Shown here one piece after another: positions 35,106-44,230 of a DNA stretch of 64,000 nt. The stretch covers positions 4,216,001-4,280,000 of the forward strand of contig NZ_CP154853.1 of assembly GCF_047302405.1 (NCBI RefSeq), given 5' to 3'. Position numbers and translations under genes: made by a program. A model generated the notes under the pieces. That model saw only the letters and a list, made by a program, of their open reading frames with translations, had not been told where the DNA came from and did not search any database. Source of the DNA: Alkalihalobacillus sp047302405. GTDB lineage: Bacteria > Bacillota > Bacilli > Bacillales > Bacillaceae_D. Position 1 is the first letter of the stretch. Each line of letters begins with the position of its first letter.

Positions 35106-35119
35106 TATAAGCGCTTCCT
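35106..35119. promoter_or_regulatory. cre-like site between xylR and the importer operon
   Basis: TATAAGCGCTTCCT holds the core AAGCGCTT of cre boxes but departs from the consensus at the flanks. It lies between the divergent starts. Confidence 0.45.
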
Positions 35120-35159
35120 AATACTACAAATATAAAACCTATAAATTTATTATACACTT

Positions 35160-35179
35160 AGTTTATCCACTAGACAAAC
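35160..35179. promoter_or_regulatory. XylR-type operator before the importer operon
   Basis: AGTTTATCCACTAGACAAAC is an imperfect palindrome nearly identical to the reverse complement of the site before xylA (39064-39083); only the central bases differ. Confidence 0.7.
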
Positions 35180-35199
35180 GATGTTTTGCGTGATATTCT
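35171..35199 (+). promoter_or_regulatory. promoter of the xylose-locus importer operon
   Basis: TAGACA (35171-35176), 17 bp, TATTCT (35194-35199). The -35 box lies within the XylR-type operator, a layout that allows direct repression. Confidence 0.55.
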
Positions 35200-35249
35200 A
35201 AATTTGTAGTTAGGTTAAACTACGTTATACATTCAAGGGGGGAAATGCA

Positions 35250-36545
35250 ATGGCTAAAAGGAAAGCGGTTACAATTATAGTTGCGATATTTATGGTATTG
35301 CTTTTAGCAGTCGGTTGCTCAAATGCGTCCGATAACGAAACGGGCGGGGCAGGAACGGCAACGGTTGATTTTATGCATTTATGGCCACAAGGTAGCTCTG
35401 CTGAACATTACCGAATTGTAAATGAGATTATTGCAGACTTTGAAGAAGAGAACGAGATTAACATTAATTTGCAAGTATTAAGTAATGAGCAGTATAAGGA
35501 TCAAATTACAATCCTATCAGCTTCAAATGAACTTCCTGATGTCGGAATGACGTGGGCTGCTGGTTATTTAGATCCATTTGTTGAAGGAAATAAATTTACT
35601 CCATTAGATGATCTATTAGATGATGGGTTAAGAGAAGAGTTTGTTGCGGGGACACTTGAAGCGTATGAAAAGGATGGGCAAACATATGGATTGCCTCTTG
35701 AACTAAATACGGTTTATGTATACTACAATCAAGCGATTTTTGATGAACATAATTTAACAGCACCAGGAACATATGAAGAATTAGAACAAGTTGTGAATAC
35801 TCTTAAAGAAAATAATGTCAATCCGATTGCATTAGGAAATCGAGACCGTTGGACAGGTTCTATGTGGTATATGTATTTTGCTGACCGAATCGGTGGAAGT
35901 GATACATTAACGAGTGCGATTGATCGTTCAGGTTCATTTGAAGATCAAGCATTAGTAGAAGCAGCGGCAAAAGTTCAAGAATTAGTCGAAAACGATTCAT
36001 TTATTAGTGGATTTAATGGACTAGCCGATGAAGAAGCGAAAAGTATGTTTATGAATGAGCAAGCAGCCATGTATATGATTGCTACTTGGGATTTACCTAA
36101 CTTTACAACAAACGAAGATGTACCACAGGAATTCAGAGACAGTGTTGGTTATTTCAAGTTCCCGACCGTATCTGGAACTGGAGATACGAATAGCTTTGTT
36201 GGCGGACCCGGAGTTGGTTTATTCGTAAGTGAAGACTCTGATGTGCAAGATGAAGCGAAGCAATTTGCGAAATATTTTGTTGAGCAATGGGGAGAAAGAG
36301 CTGTATCAGAAGCTGGGGTTCTTCCTGCCACGATTGTCGATGGCGATAGCTTAGATTTACCAGATATGTATGTTGAAGTATTAAACGATTTAAATGAGGC
36401 AACGAACTTAACTCTTTATGCAGATGTTCAAATGTCAGCAGCCGCAGCACAAACTCATTTAGATTTAATTCAATCTTTATTTGGTTTACAAATTACACCT
36501 GAGGAATTTGTTGAGTTACATGAAAGGGCTTTAGCTGAAGAATAA
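35250..36545 (+). CDS. CUT1 extracellular sugar-binding lipoprotein of the xylose locus
   Basis: 431 residues with lipobox AVGC (C23) and a MalE-like two-lobed binding fold (LWPQGSSAEHYRI, ASNELPDVGMTWAAGYL, LPLELNTVYVYYNQAIFDEHNL, MFMNEQAAMYMIATWDLPNF). It is the first gene of an importer operon set between xylR and xylA, so xylose-containing oligosaccharides are the probable ligand. The GGGGG-type ribosome site lies before the ATG. No ATPase gene is linked. Confidence 0.9.
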   Translation: MAKRKAVTIIVAIFMVLLLAVGCSNASDNETGGAGTATVDFMHLWPQGSSAEHYRIVNEIIADFEEENEININLQVLSNEQYKDQITILSASNELPDVGMTWAAGYLDPFVEGNKFTPLDDLLDDGLREEFVAGTLEAYEKDGQTYGLPLELNTVYVYYNQAIFDEHNLTAPGTYEELEQVVNTLKENNVNPIALGNRDRWTGSMWYMYFADRIGGSDTLTSAIDRSGSFEDQALVEAAAKVQELVENDSFISGFNGLADEEAKSMFMNEQAAMYMIATWDLPNFTTNEDVPQEFRDSVGYFKFPTVSGTGDTNSFVGGPGVGLFVSEDSDVQDEAKQFAKYFVEQWGERAVSEAGVLPATIVDGDSLDLPDMYVEVLNDLNEATNLTLYADVQMSAAAAQTHLDLIQSLFGLQITPEEFVELHERALAEE

Positions 36546-36585
36546 TCAAGTTTTGATTAAGGATTTCATACGTTTTAATCTTAAT

Positions 36586-36619
36586 AAAGGGCTATTTCTC
36601 CAATGGAAAGGCCCTTTTC
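36586..36619 (+). terminator. attenuating hairpin after the binding-protein gene
   Basis: AAAGGGC (36586-36592) pairs with GCCCTTT (36611-36617), with partial pairing inside the loop and a weak T run. Such hairpins often let the binding protein be made in excess over its permeases. Confidence 0.6.
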
Positions 36620-36646
36620 CACTCTTATTAATTGGGGTTGTGTGAA

Positions 36647-37525
36647 ATGAACAAAGTCATGTCCAATAAGTTGTTTATAACACTGTATCTTCTACCAGCA
36701 TTGTTATTAGTAGGTATATTAATTTTTATCCCACTTGTTTTAACAGGTTATTACGGATTGATGAAATGGGATGGAATCGGTGCGATGCAATTTATCGGAC
36801 TCGATAACTATATAAATGTTGTTCAGGATAGTAAGTTTTGGCAAAGTGCTGGGCATTCATTTATATTAGCTCTGTTTTCTACTTTGAGCTTAGTAATTTA
36901 TCTACTTGTTTCAATGATTTTAGCTTCAAAAATTAAAGGGGCTAACCTTTTAAGAAAATTATATTTAATCCCGATGCTTTTATCGTCGGTTGCTATTGCC
37001 CAACTTTGGATTAAAGTATATAACCCATCAAATGGAATGTTAAATACGATATTGAGCTGGTTTGGTGTCCAAAACCCACCACTGTGGTTAGCCGATCCAA
37101 ACATTGTCTTATATTCGATTTTTATCCCGATACTTTGGCAGTACGCTGGTTTTTATATTTTAATTTATTATGCGGCTTTAAAAGGAATACCAGAATCCAT
37201 TATTGAAGCGGCAAAAATTGACGGAGCAAACCCTATACAAATCGCTTATCGGATTAAACTTCCTTTAATTATGGGTGTCGTGAAGGTGACCATTGTTCTT
37301 GCGGTTGTCGGATCATTAAAGTACTTTGATTTGATTTATGTAATGACCGGAGGAGGACCAAATGGAGCAAGTGAAGTAATGGCTTCGTATATGTATAAGC
37401 TTGCTTTTGGGAATTATAACTTCGGATATGGTAGTGCCGTTGGATTTATGCTACTTGTCATTACACTAGTCGTCACCTATATCGTTCGAAAAGCGACGGC
37501 CGATAAAGAAGAAATTCAATATTAA
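36647..37525 (+). CDS. CUT1 sugar ABC transporter permease (MalF type)
   Basis: About 292 residues, six membrane helices, EAA loop IEAAKIDGANPIQIAYRIKL. The frame opens at 36632, but ATG 36647 preceded by GGGG 9 nt away is the likelier start. It is the first of two permeases after the binding-protein gene and probably imports xylo-oligosaccharides for the GH43 enzyme. Confidence 0.9.
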   Translation: MNKVMSNKLFITLYLLPALLLVGILIFIPLVLTGYYGLMKWDGIGAMQFIGLDNYINVVQDSKFWQSAGHSFILALFSTLSLVIYLLVSMILASKIKGANLLRKLYLIPMLLSSVAIAQLWIKVYNPSNGMLNTILSWFGVQNPPLWLADPNIVLYSIFIPILWQYAGFYILIYYAALKGIPESIIEAAKIDGANPIQIAYRIKLPLIMGVVKVTIVLAVVGSLKYFDLIYVMTGGGPNGASEVMASYMYKLAFGNYNFGYGSAVGFMLLVITLVVTYIVRKATADKEEIQY

Positions 37526-37537
37526 TGGGGTGATTTG

Positions 37538-38359
37538 ATGAGGAAGTTAGGCTATTTTTTACTTTATTTCTGCTTAATTGGTGTCGCAATATTTCAAGTC
37601 TTTCCGATTATTTGGTTATTTCTTTTCTCATTAAAGGATAATCGTGAAATATTTGCAGGTAATCCGTTTGCTTTGCCACAACAGATTAAATGGGAAAATT
37701 ATTTAAGTGTGTGGGAGGCGGGGATTGGCAATTACTTTTTTAATAGTATTTGGATTACAGGTGTCGCCATTCTCTTAACATTATTATTCGCAAGTATGGC
37801 CGTGTTTGTTATTACGAGAATGAATTGGAAGTTAAACAAACTTGTACTAGGGATATTTATGATTGGGTTAATGATCCCGATTCATTCTGCCCTTATCCCA
37901 CTCTTTAGTATGTTTTTGAATGTTAATTTAATTGATAATCCTTGGTCGATTGTTCTTACTTATACAGCGTATAACTTACCGATTACGATGATGATTCTTT
38001 TAGGGTTCTATTACACGATTCCTAAGGAAATAGAGGAAGCAGCTATTATTGATGGAGCTTCCTTACATCGCTTATTCTTTACGATTATTTTACCACTCAC
38101 AACACCGGTTCTTTCGACAACGGCAATCATCAATATGATTTATAACTGGAATGAGTTTGTTTTTGTTAACACTTTTATTAGTTCCGATAAATATAAAACG
38201 TTAACGGTAGGAATACAGAATTTTGTTGGGCAGTATATGACGGATTGGGGGGCAATTGGGGCGACACTCGTTATTAGTGTATTACCGATTTTAATTGCCT
38301 TCTTATTCTTTAGTAATAAAATCGTTGAAGGTATATCATCAAGTGCCGTTAAAGGGTAG
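37538..38359 (+). CDS. CUT1 sugar ABC transporter permease (MalG type)
   Basis: About 273 residues, six membrane helices, EAA loop EEAAIIDGASLHRLFFTII. ATG 37538 follows GGGGTG; a TTG one codon earlier is possible. It completes the importer begun at 35250 and relies on an ATPase encoded elsewhere. Confidence 0.9.
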   Translation: MRKLGYFLLYFCLIGVAIFQVFPIIWLFLFSLKDNREIFAGNPFALPQQIKWENYLSVWEAGIGNYFFNSIWITGVAILLTLLFASMAVFVITRMNWKLNKLVLGIFMIGLMIPIHSALIPLFSMFLNVNLIDNPWSIVLTYTAYNLPITMMILLGFYYTIPKEIEEAAIIDGASLHRLFFTIILPLTTPVLSTTAIINMIYNWNEFVFVNTFISSDKYKTLTVGIQNFVGQYMTDWGAIGATLVISVLPILIAFLFFSNKIVEGISSSAVKG

Positions 38360-38383
38360 GACAAAATGGAGCTAACTTTGTCC
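38359..38383. terminator. short hairpin between convergent importer and DUF624 genes
   Basis: GGACAAA pairs with TTTGTCC around an 11-nt loop that overlaps the end of the DUF624 gene. There is no T run, so termination is uncertain. Confidence 0.3.
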
Positions 38384-38989
38384 TAATTGTTGCTTATCTT
38401 GAATCTTGTTAAAAGCTTGAATGGCAAACCAAAGGGTAATAAATCCATAAAAACTAGCTCCAAAAATAAAAGCAGTTGCTGGAAAGACATAAACAATCAA
38501 AGAAGTTGAACCAATGCTAATGAGCATCGCTAACGATTGCAAAGGACTTACGAGCATCATTAAAAAAGTATTTTTGATAAGGGGTAGAGTCTTAAGCTCA
38601 AAATGGACGTAGGCTGGAAACAAATAAAAAAGAAACAGTACAAATAATATCATTCCAGCAAAAAGTGGAGCTGTCGCCCATGTTAGTTGTTGTCCGATGT
38701 TCAAATATAAGAAAAAGAGGTTATAGCCAATAATGACAAAGGCGATATAGATCCAAATGGCTAAAAGGTTGCTTTTTATAAATTCAGCTTTATAAACCTT
38801 CCAAAAGCTAGGAAAGATTGGCTTGTCATGATCACCGATAATCCATTTTCTTATGAGGGTAAACATCGCAATGGTTGCAGGGAAAAGGCCAAAAATAACG
38901 GCTCCTACAAGAGTGAAAGCGATCCATAATAAATTGATGTAGGCAAATCGTGTGATCCATTCTAATAGACGATAGAGTGCTTGGCTCAT
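38372..38989 (-). CDS. DUF624 (YesL-like) membrane protein
   Basis: About 205 residues with five to six membrane helices and the DUF624 hallmark near the N-terminus (LLWIAFTLVGAVIFGLFPATIAMF). YesL-like proteins are regularly encoded beside CUT1 sugar importers and polysaccharide-use genes in Bacillaceae, but their role is not known; an accessory or regulatory part in transport is a guess. ATG 38989 follows AAGGAGG by 6 nt, so the upstream start at 39007 is not used. It is read opposite to the genes on both sides. Confidence 0.8.
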   Translation of the reverse strand: MSQALYRLLEWITRFAYINLLWIAFTLVGAVIFGLFPATIAMFTLIRKWIIGDHDKPIFPSFWKVYKAEFIKSNLLAIWIYIAFVIIGYNLFFLYLNIGQQLTWATAPLFAGMILFVLFLFYLFPAYVHFELKTLPLIKNTFLMMLVSPLQSLAMLISIGSTSLIVYVFPATAFIFGASFYGFITLWFAIQAFNKIQDKQQLGQS

Positions 38990-39063
38990 AGCTGTCCTCC
39001 TTATCAATGCTGCTTTTATTATATAGGAATTAATGAAGATTTTAAATCAAGTTCCGTTACTTT

Positions 39064-39083
39064 GTTTGTCTAATCGATAAACT
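39064..39083. promoter_or_regulatory. XylR-type operator before xylA
   Basis: GTTTGTCTAATCGATAAACT is a near-perfect palindrome and, on the other strand, matches the importer operator at 35160-35179 outside the central bases. Confidence 0.7.
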
Positions 39084-39094
39084 TAAAATATATT
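39066..39094 (+). promoter_or_regulatory. promoter of xylAB
   Basis: TTGTCT (39066-39071), 17 bp, TATATT (39089-39094), just before the GAGGAGG ribosome site of xylA. The XylR-type operator covers the -35 box and spacer. Confidence 0.55.
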
Positions 39095-39110
39095 CGAGGA
39101 GGAATTAACA

Positions 39111-40433
39111 ATGACTTATTTTTCTAACATGTCCAAAATTCAATTTGAAGGTGCAAAATCAACGAATCCATACGCTTTTAAGTTTTACAATCCGAACGAA
39201 ATAATTGATGGCAAAACAATGGAAGAGTATTTAAGATTTGGAGTCGCCTACTGGCATACTTTCACAGAGGATTTATCGGATCCATTTGGAGCTGGAACAG
39301 CACTTAGACCTTGGAATCATTTGCAAGGACTTGACTTAGCGAAAGCACGCGTGGAAGCAGCCTTTGAATTTTTTGAGAAGTTAGGTGTACCGTATTTTTG
39401 CTTCCATGATATTGATATTGCTCCTGAAGGGGACAGCTTACAAGAAAGCAATAAAAACTTAGACGTTATCGTAAGTATGATTAAAGATTATATGAAAGAT
39501 AGCAAAACCAAGCTGCTTTGGAACACAGTGAACAATTTTTCTAATCCTCGCTTTGTACATGGAGCTGCTTCGTCTAGTAATGCGGACGTGTTTGCATATG
39601 CTGCAGCCAAAGTGAAAAAAGGACTTGAAGTAGGTAAAGAACTTGGAGCAGAAAACTATGTGTTCTGGGGTGGACGTGAAGGGTATGAAACGCTTCTAAA
39701 TACAAATATGAAATTAGAGTTAGATAATCTTGGCCGTTTCTTCCATCTAGCTGTTGATTATGCAAAGGAAATAGGCTTCGATGCACAATTTTTAATTGAA
39801 CCAAAACCAAAAGAGCCAACCTCTCATCAATATGACTTTGATGTAGCGAGTGGATATGCGTTTTTACAACATTATGGTTTAGAGAAGCAGTTTAAGTTTA
39901 ATATTGAAGCGAATCACGCGACATTAGCGGGTCATACATTTGAACATGAACTTCATTATGCCCGTATTCACGGTATGCTTGGTTCTGTTGATGCAAACCA
40001 AGGTCATCCACTTTTAGGATGGGATACAGATGAATTTCCTACAGACTTATATGCAACAACGCTTGCAATGTATGAAATCTTAAAAAATGGTGGACTAGGT
40101 AGTGGAGGTTTGAACTTTGATGCAAAGGTGAGAAGAGGTTCATTTGCACCTGAAGATTTATTTGAAGCTCATATTGCTGGTATGGATAGCTTTGCGATTG
40201 GATTGAGAGTGGCGAAAAAGCTACTTGATGACAAAGCATTAGAAAATATTATTGAAGATCGTTACCAAAGCTTTACGGATGGAATTGGCAAACAAATTGT
40301 TGACGGTACAGTTAGTTTAAAAGAGCTTGAAGAATATGCGTTAAATTTAGGCGAGATCAAACAATCATCTGGTAAATTAGAGCGTATCAAATCGACAATT
40401 AACCAGTATTTATTAACAGCATATGCTGAATAA
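39111..40433 (+). CDS. xylA: xylose isomerase
   Basis: 440 residues, the usual length of the Bacillus-type long xylose isomerase. Active-site features are visible: H99 and D102 in FCFHDIDIAP, metal ligand E230 in LIEPKPKEPT, E and H in FNIEANHA, D in SVDANQGH, and the DTD pair in GWDTDEFPTD. It converts D-xylose to D-xylulose in the cytoplasm, using divalent metal. GAGGAGG lies before the ATG. xylB follows 33 nt later in the same operon; the operator and promoter just upstream indicate XylR control. Confidence 0.97.
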   Translation: MTYFSNMSKIQFEGAKSTNPYAFKFYNPNEIIDGKTMEEYLRFGVAYWHTFTEDLSDPFGAGTALRPWNHLQGLDLAKARVEAAFEFFEKLGVPYFCFHDIDIAPEGDSLQESNKNLDVIVSMIKDYMKDSKTKLLWNTVNNFSNPRFVHGAASSSNADVFAYAAAKVKKGLEVGKELGAENYVFWGGREGYETLLNTNMKLELDNLGRFFHLAVDYAKEIGFDAQFLIEPKPKEPTSHQYDFDVASGYAFLQHYGLEKQFKFNIEANHATLAGHTFEHELHYARIHGMLGSVDANQGHPLLGWDTDEFPTDLYATTLAMYEILKNGGLGSGGLNFDAKVRRGSFAPEDLFEAHIAGMDSFAIGLRVAKKLLDDKALENIIEDRYQSFTDGIGKQIVDGTVSLKELEEYALNLGEIKQSSGKLERIKSTINQYLLTAYAE

Positions 40434-40466
40434 TTTCTAATAAAAGATGGCTTGGATGTGATAACG

Positions 40467-41966
40467 ATGAAATATGTTTTAGGTGTTGATTTGGGGACGA
40501 GTGCAGTCAAAGTTGTACTCGTCAACCAAGCTGGGGAAGTTGTCCATGAGGTCTCAAAGGAGTATCCTTTAAAGCAAATAAAGGCCGGGTATAGCGAGCA
40601 AAATCCAAATGACTGGGTGGAACAAACACTCGCAGGACTTTCTGAGTTGGTGGCAGGTTTTGGAGGAAACGCCGAAGATATTGAAGGGCTAAGTTTTTCT
40701 GGACAAATGCATGGTCTCGTATTATTAGATGAAAATCACGAGCCACTTCGAGACGCAATCCTTTGGAATGATACAAGAACAACGGAAGAATGTCGCTTGA
40801 TCTATGAAACATTTGGTGAAGAAACCTTACTTGAGATTGCCAAAAATCCAGCTTTAGAAGGGTTTACGTTGCCTAAAATCTTGTGGGTCAAAAAACATGA
40901 ACCTAAGTTATTTGCTAAAGCGACGACCTTTTTATTACCGAAGGATTATGTGCGCTTGAAGCTAACTGGGAACCTACACATGGAATTCTCAGACGCAGCT
41001 GGAACACTTCTATTGGATGTAACGAATAAAAGGTGGAGTGAAAAACTAGCGAGTGTGTTTGAGCTAGAAGAAAGTTTTTTTCCTCCATTAGTAGATTCAC
41101 ACCAAGAAGTGGGCTTGATCTTAGCTGAAGTTGCCGAGCAAACGGCCCTCTCATATCAAACTCGTGTGTTTGCAGGCGGTGCTGATAACGCGTGTGGTGC
41201 CATTGGAGCTGGAGTGAATGAAGAAGGTAAAACGCTTGTAAGCATTGGTACTTCTGGTGTTGTTCTCTCTTTTGAGTCAGATAGTGATAAAGACTTTGAA
41301 GGAGCGGTCCACTATTTTAACCACAGTGTACCAAATAGCTTTTATACGATGGGCGTTACTTTAGCAGCTGGTTATAGCCTCAGTTGGTTTAAGGACACTT
41401 TTGCAAAAGATAAGAGCTTTGACGATTTATTATTAGGGGCAAAAGAGGTTCCGGTCGGCTCAAATGGGTTACTTTTTACACCATATCTTGTTGGGGAAAG
41501 AACACCTCATGCTGATTCAGCTATTCGTGCTAGCTTCATTGGGATCGATGGTTCTCATAAACAGGCTCATTTTGTTCGAGCCGTTATGGAAGGAATTACG
41601 TTCTCTTTAAATGAGTCGGTTGAGATATTTAGAAGTTATGGCAAGAAAATCGATACGATTACCTCCATTGGTGGAGGTGCTAAAAGTGATTTATGGTTAC
41701 AAATCCAAGCGGATGTCTTTAATGCAAAAGTCGTGAAACTATCGAGTGAACAAGGACCAGGGATGGGTGCCGCCATGCTTGCCGCTTACGGATGTGGCTG
41801 GTTCGAAACATTGAAGCAATGTGGAGATGCCTTTTTACAGGTCGATAAAGAGTTTGAACCGAATGAGGAAAATGTCAAGACGTATCAAGAACTCTTTAAG
41901 GTTTATCAATCAGTGTATAGTGGAACAAAAGAGATGAATGAGCGGTTAGTTGCTTTTAGGAATTAA
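40467..41966 (+). CDS. xylB: xylulokinase
   Basis: About 499 residues of the FGGY family: GVDLGTSAVK phosphate loop, SGQMHGLVLLD and WNDTRT sugar-contact segments, GGADNACGAIGAG with the catalytic Asp, and ITSIGGGAKSDLWLQIQAD. These match XylB rather than glycerol or gluconate kinases. It phosphorylates D-xylulose for the pentose-phosphate pathway. The ATG at 40467, giving MKYVLGVDLG, is the conventional XylB start; the in-frame ATG at 40452 lacks a ribosome site. Confidence 0.96.
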   Translation: MKYVLGVDLGTSAVKVVLVNQAGEVVHEVSKEYPLKQIKAGYSEQNPNDWVEQTLAGLSELVAGFGGNAEDIEGLSFSGQMHGLVLLDENHEPLRDAILWNDTRTTEECRLIYETFGEETLLEIAKNPALEGFTLPKILWVKKHEPKLFAKATTFLLPKDYVRLKLTGNLHMEFSDAAGTLLLDVTNKRWSEKLASVFELEESFFPPLVDSHQEVGLILAEVAEQTALSYQTRVFAGGADNACGAIGAGVNEEGKTLVSIGTSGVVLSFESDSDKDFEGAVHYFNHSVPNSFYTMGVTLAAGYSLSWFKDTFAKDKSFDDLLLGAKEVPVGSNGLLFTPYLVGERTPHADSAIRASFIGIDGSHKQAHFVRAVMEGITFSLNESVEIFRSYGKKIDTITSIGGGAKSDLWLQIQADVFNAKVVKLSSEQGPGMGAAMLAAYGCGWFETLKQCGDAFLQVDKEFEPNEENVKTYQELFKVYQSVYSGTKEMNERLVAFRN

Positions 41967-41984
41967 ATCGATAGATATAAGTAG

Positions 41985-42025
41985 AAAAAAGAAGCAGGAT
42001 CATCAATTGATCTGTGCTTCTTTTT
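41985..42025. terminator. bidirectional terminator after xylAB
   Basis: AAAAAAGAAGCAGGATCA pairs with TGATCTGTGCTTCTTTTT apart from one G-T wobble and a mismatch, with A and T runs on the two sides. It can serve xylB and the convergent VOC gene. Confidence 0.88.
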
Positions 42026-42068
42026 GGGGCGTTATTGATTGATTTGGAAAGGTTCGAAAGTCGTAAGC

Positions 42069-42449
42069 TTAGTCCCCTGTTTGGACCTCGCTCATTAAAG
42101 CGTGTGTGTTCTCTTCACTGTCTTGAAAAAAGACCATCCAAGTTTCTTTGGTACCAACTTTAGCAACAAAATGTGGCTCATCAATAAGAGATACTCCATT
42201 GTTTAACATCGATTCGTAGCTTTCTTTAAGATCGTCGACTTGAAAATAGAGGACAGAGCTCTTGTGGGCAAATTCTTCTTTTTCTGGCAATGTTAGAAGC
42301 ACAGTTTGTCCATCACATTGAAAAAAAGCCATACTATCAGTGTGAAAGAGTAAGGAGAGACCAAGTTTTTTCTGGTAAAACTCAATCGCCCGTTCTAATT
42401 TTTTGACAGGTACCCCGATTTGTCCAATTTTTTGAATAGATGTGTTCAT
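42069..42449 (-). CDS. VOC (glyoxalase/bleomycin-resistance fold) protein
   Basis: About 126 residues forming two beta-alpha-beta-beta-beta units of the vicinal-oxygen-chelate fold (IGQIGVPVKKLERAIEFYQK, VLYFQVDDLKESYESMLNNG, WMVFFQDSEENTHALMSE). Members include lyases, dioxygenases and antibiotic-binding proteins; this one is too generic to assign a substrate. The ATG at 42449 has GGAGGGG 7 nt upstream and is preferred to the TTG two codons earlier. It appears to be a single-gene unit. Confidence 0.8.
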   Translation of the reverse strand: MNTSIQKIGQIGVPVKKLERAIEFYQKKLGLSLLFHTDSMAFFQCDGQTVLLTLPEKEEFAHKSSVLYFQVDDLKESYESMLNNGVSLIDEPHFVAKVGTKETWMVFFQDSEENTHALMSEVQTGD

Positions 42450-42537
42450 TATCAAACCCCTCCATTTATATATACAGAAAATTTATATTTTTCTATTATA
42501 TAGTAAATGTTTCTTTAAATAAATTTAAAGAGGGAGA

Positions 42538-44037
42538 TTAAGCTGTATATTTTCCTCTTAAGGTCCAAATTTGATAAAGCATAATTATGGTAGCATAAAT
42601 CGTGAGAAGTGTTAGTATAACCCAACCGGTCATTAAATAAGGTTGAACGGCAGCTTGAACGGAGGCGCTTGTTAAAAAGTCTCTGAAATAGATACATAAA
42701 AATAGAATACTAGTAAATATAGCGATTATGATAAGAATTCCTTCTAATAGTTTACTTTTTGTTTTACCAGATTCAGCATTATATTGATTGGCCCAGCCAT
42801 CTTTTTTATTAGCTGAAAGCTTTTCTAACCAAACTTGTGAAGACGTAATAAGGTTGACCCATAAATAGATTTCGGGGCTAATAAGTAGTCCAGCTAAGAT
42901 AACATCAATGGGTCGATGCATAGGTGTTTTCAGAGCGAGTATAATATTGAGCAAGGAAGCAGATACAATCGGTATAAGCCATATCCAATGCCAATAAAAT
43001 TGATCCGTAGCTAGAGATAATATAAGCAATGAAAGGAATAAAATGCGAACGATTAACTCCATCAAGGTTTTTAATTGTGAACGCCAAAGTTTACCGCGAT
43101 GTCGTGATTTGACACCAATATCTTGGTTTGTTAGTAAATCAACCGTTCCTGACTTCCATTTATTCCGTTGCTGACGGTAAGTATGATAGGTTTTCATTGC
43201 ATCGACAAAGCACCGTGCATTTGGACTGATGAGTGTTTTCCATTTATTTCGTTGAAGCTGCCAAGTTAAAAGCATGTCCTCCACATCACTATCATTTTGC
43301 CAAGGCCCATCTAATTTATTGACGTCAACTACTTCCTGCAAAGCTTCTGGACGAAAAAGAGTGGCCTGTCCTCCAAGTACATAAGTGCTACCACCATGAT
43401 ACTGTAAGTCTATTAACCAACTAGCCATGTCTTGTTTTTGTTGATGTGTCCACCATCTAGTAACAGGACCACCGTATTCTCCTGAAGCAAGTTTGTCCTC
43501 GTAGTCAACATCATACTTTGAGATGGAGCTTTTTCTTTTAGGCATTCTCATCGTATATTTTGCCATAACTCCACCAATATTTCGCGTACTCATTAATCCT
43601 TCCCACAGATGGATAAGGGCATTAGGGGCAAGTCTACTATCTGCGTCCATTCCTAAAATGGCTTTAACCGACTCTTTATATTTCTGTTGGTATGGAGTTA
43701 AGGGCAGATTGTACAAATCTAAATGATCACCATAAATCCTTTTCCATGCGGTATTTAACGCCCCTACTTTTCGCTGTTTGTTATTTTCGGTCTTGACCAC
43801 AGTCAAATTCAAATTAAATTCTTCCCCTGCTTCTTTTGCCTTTGTGACGGTTTGATCTGAACAATTATCAGCAATGACGATCACATCTAATTGAACTCCT
43901 TTTGGTAAGACTTGATCTCCCAATCCGGCTAAACAATCACGGATTGACTTTTCTTCATTATGAGCTGGAATAAATGCGACAATTCTCGGTAACATATAGG
44001 AGTTTTTGACTCCTTTTATTTTTTCCTCTGCCACCAT
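42538..44037 (-). CDS. processive family 2 glycosyltransferase, membrane bound
   Basis: About 499 residues. The GT-A domain has FIPAHNEEKSI, ADNCSDQTV, the metal-binding MDADSRL, GGQATLF, SDVEDMLLTWQL with the catalytic ED pair, and QQRNKW, a form of the QxxRW motif of processive synthases such as PgaC or hyaluronan/cellulose synthase. Four or five membrane helices lie in the C-terminal third. It probably makes and exports a beta-linked exopolysaccharide. No partner synthase genes are adjacent. ATG 44037 follows GGAGGG by 7 nt; the frame extends further upstream. Confidence 0.85.
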   Translation of the reverse strand: MVAEEKIKGVKNSYMLPRIVAFIPAHNEEKSIRDCLAGLGDQVLPKGVQLDVIVIADNCSDQTVTKAKEAGEEFNLNLTVVKTENNKQRKVGALNTAWKRIYGDHLDLYNLPLTPYQQKYKESVKAILGMDADSRLAPNALIHLWEGLMSTRNIGGVMAKYTMRMPKRKSSISKYDVDYEDKLASGEYGGPVTRWWTHQQKQDMASWLIDLQYHGGSTYVLGGQATLFRPEALQEVVDVNKLDGPWQNDSDVEDMLLTWQLQRNKWKTLISPNARCFVDAMKTYHTYRQQRNKWKSGTVDLLTNQDIGVKSRHRGKLWRSQLKTLMELIVRILFLSLLILSLATDQFYWHWIWLIPIVSASLLNIILALKTPMHRPIDVILAGLLISPEIYLWVNLITSSQVWLEKLSANKKDGWANQYNAESGKTKSKLLEGILIIIAIFTSILFLCIYFRDFLTSASVQAAVQPYLMTGWVILTLLTIYATIIMLYQIWTLRGKYTA

Positions 44038-44230
44038 TACGGTTCCCTCCAAAATAATACCCAAATGTTCGTTTCTGTTAGACTTAAAATCAAATATATT
44101 TAAATTTAGCTAAGGTTAGAACTATATATCAAAAAAGAACTAGCGCTTTTTTGGAGTGGTAGGGGTAGGATGTTCATTAAGATATGTAGTAAACTATTAA
44201 CTAAGAATATAGCTTAAGGAGGAATTGATT

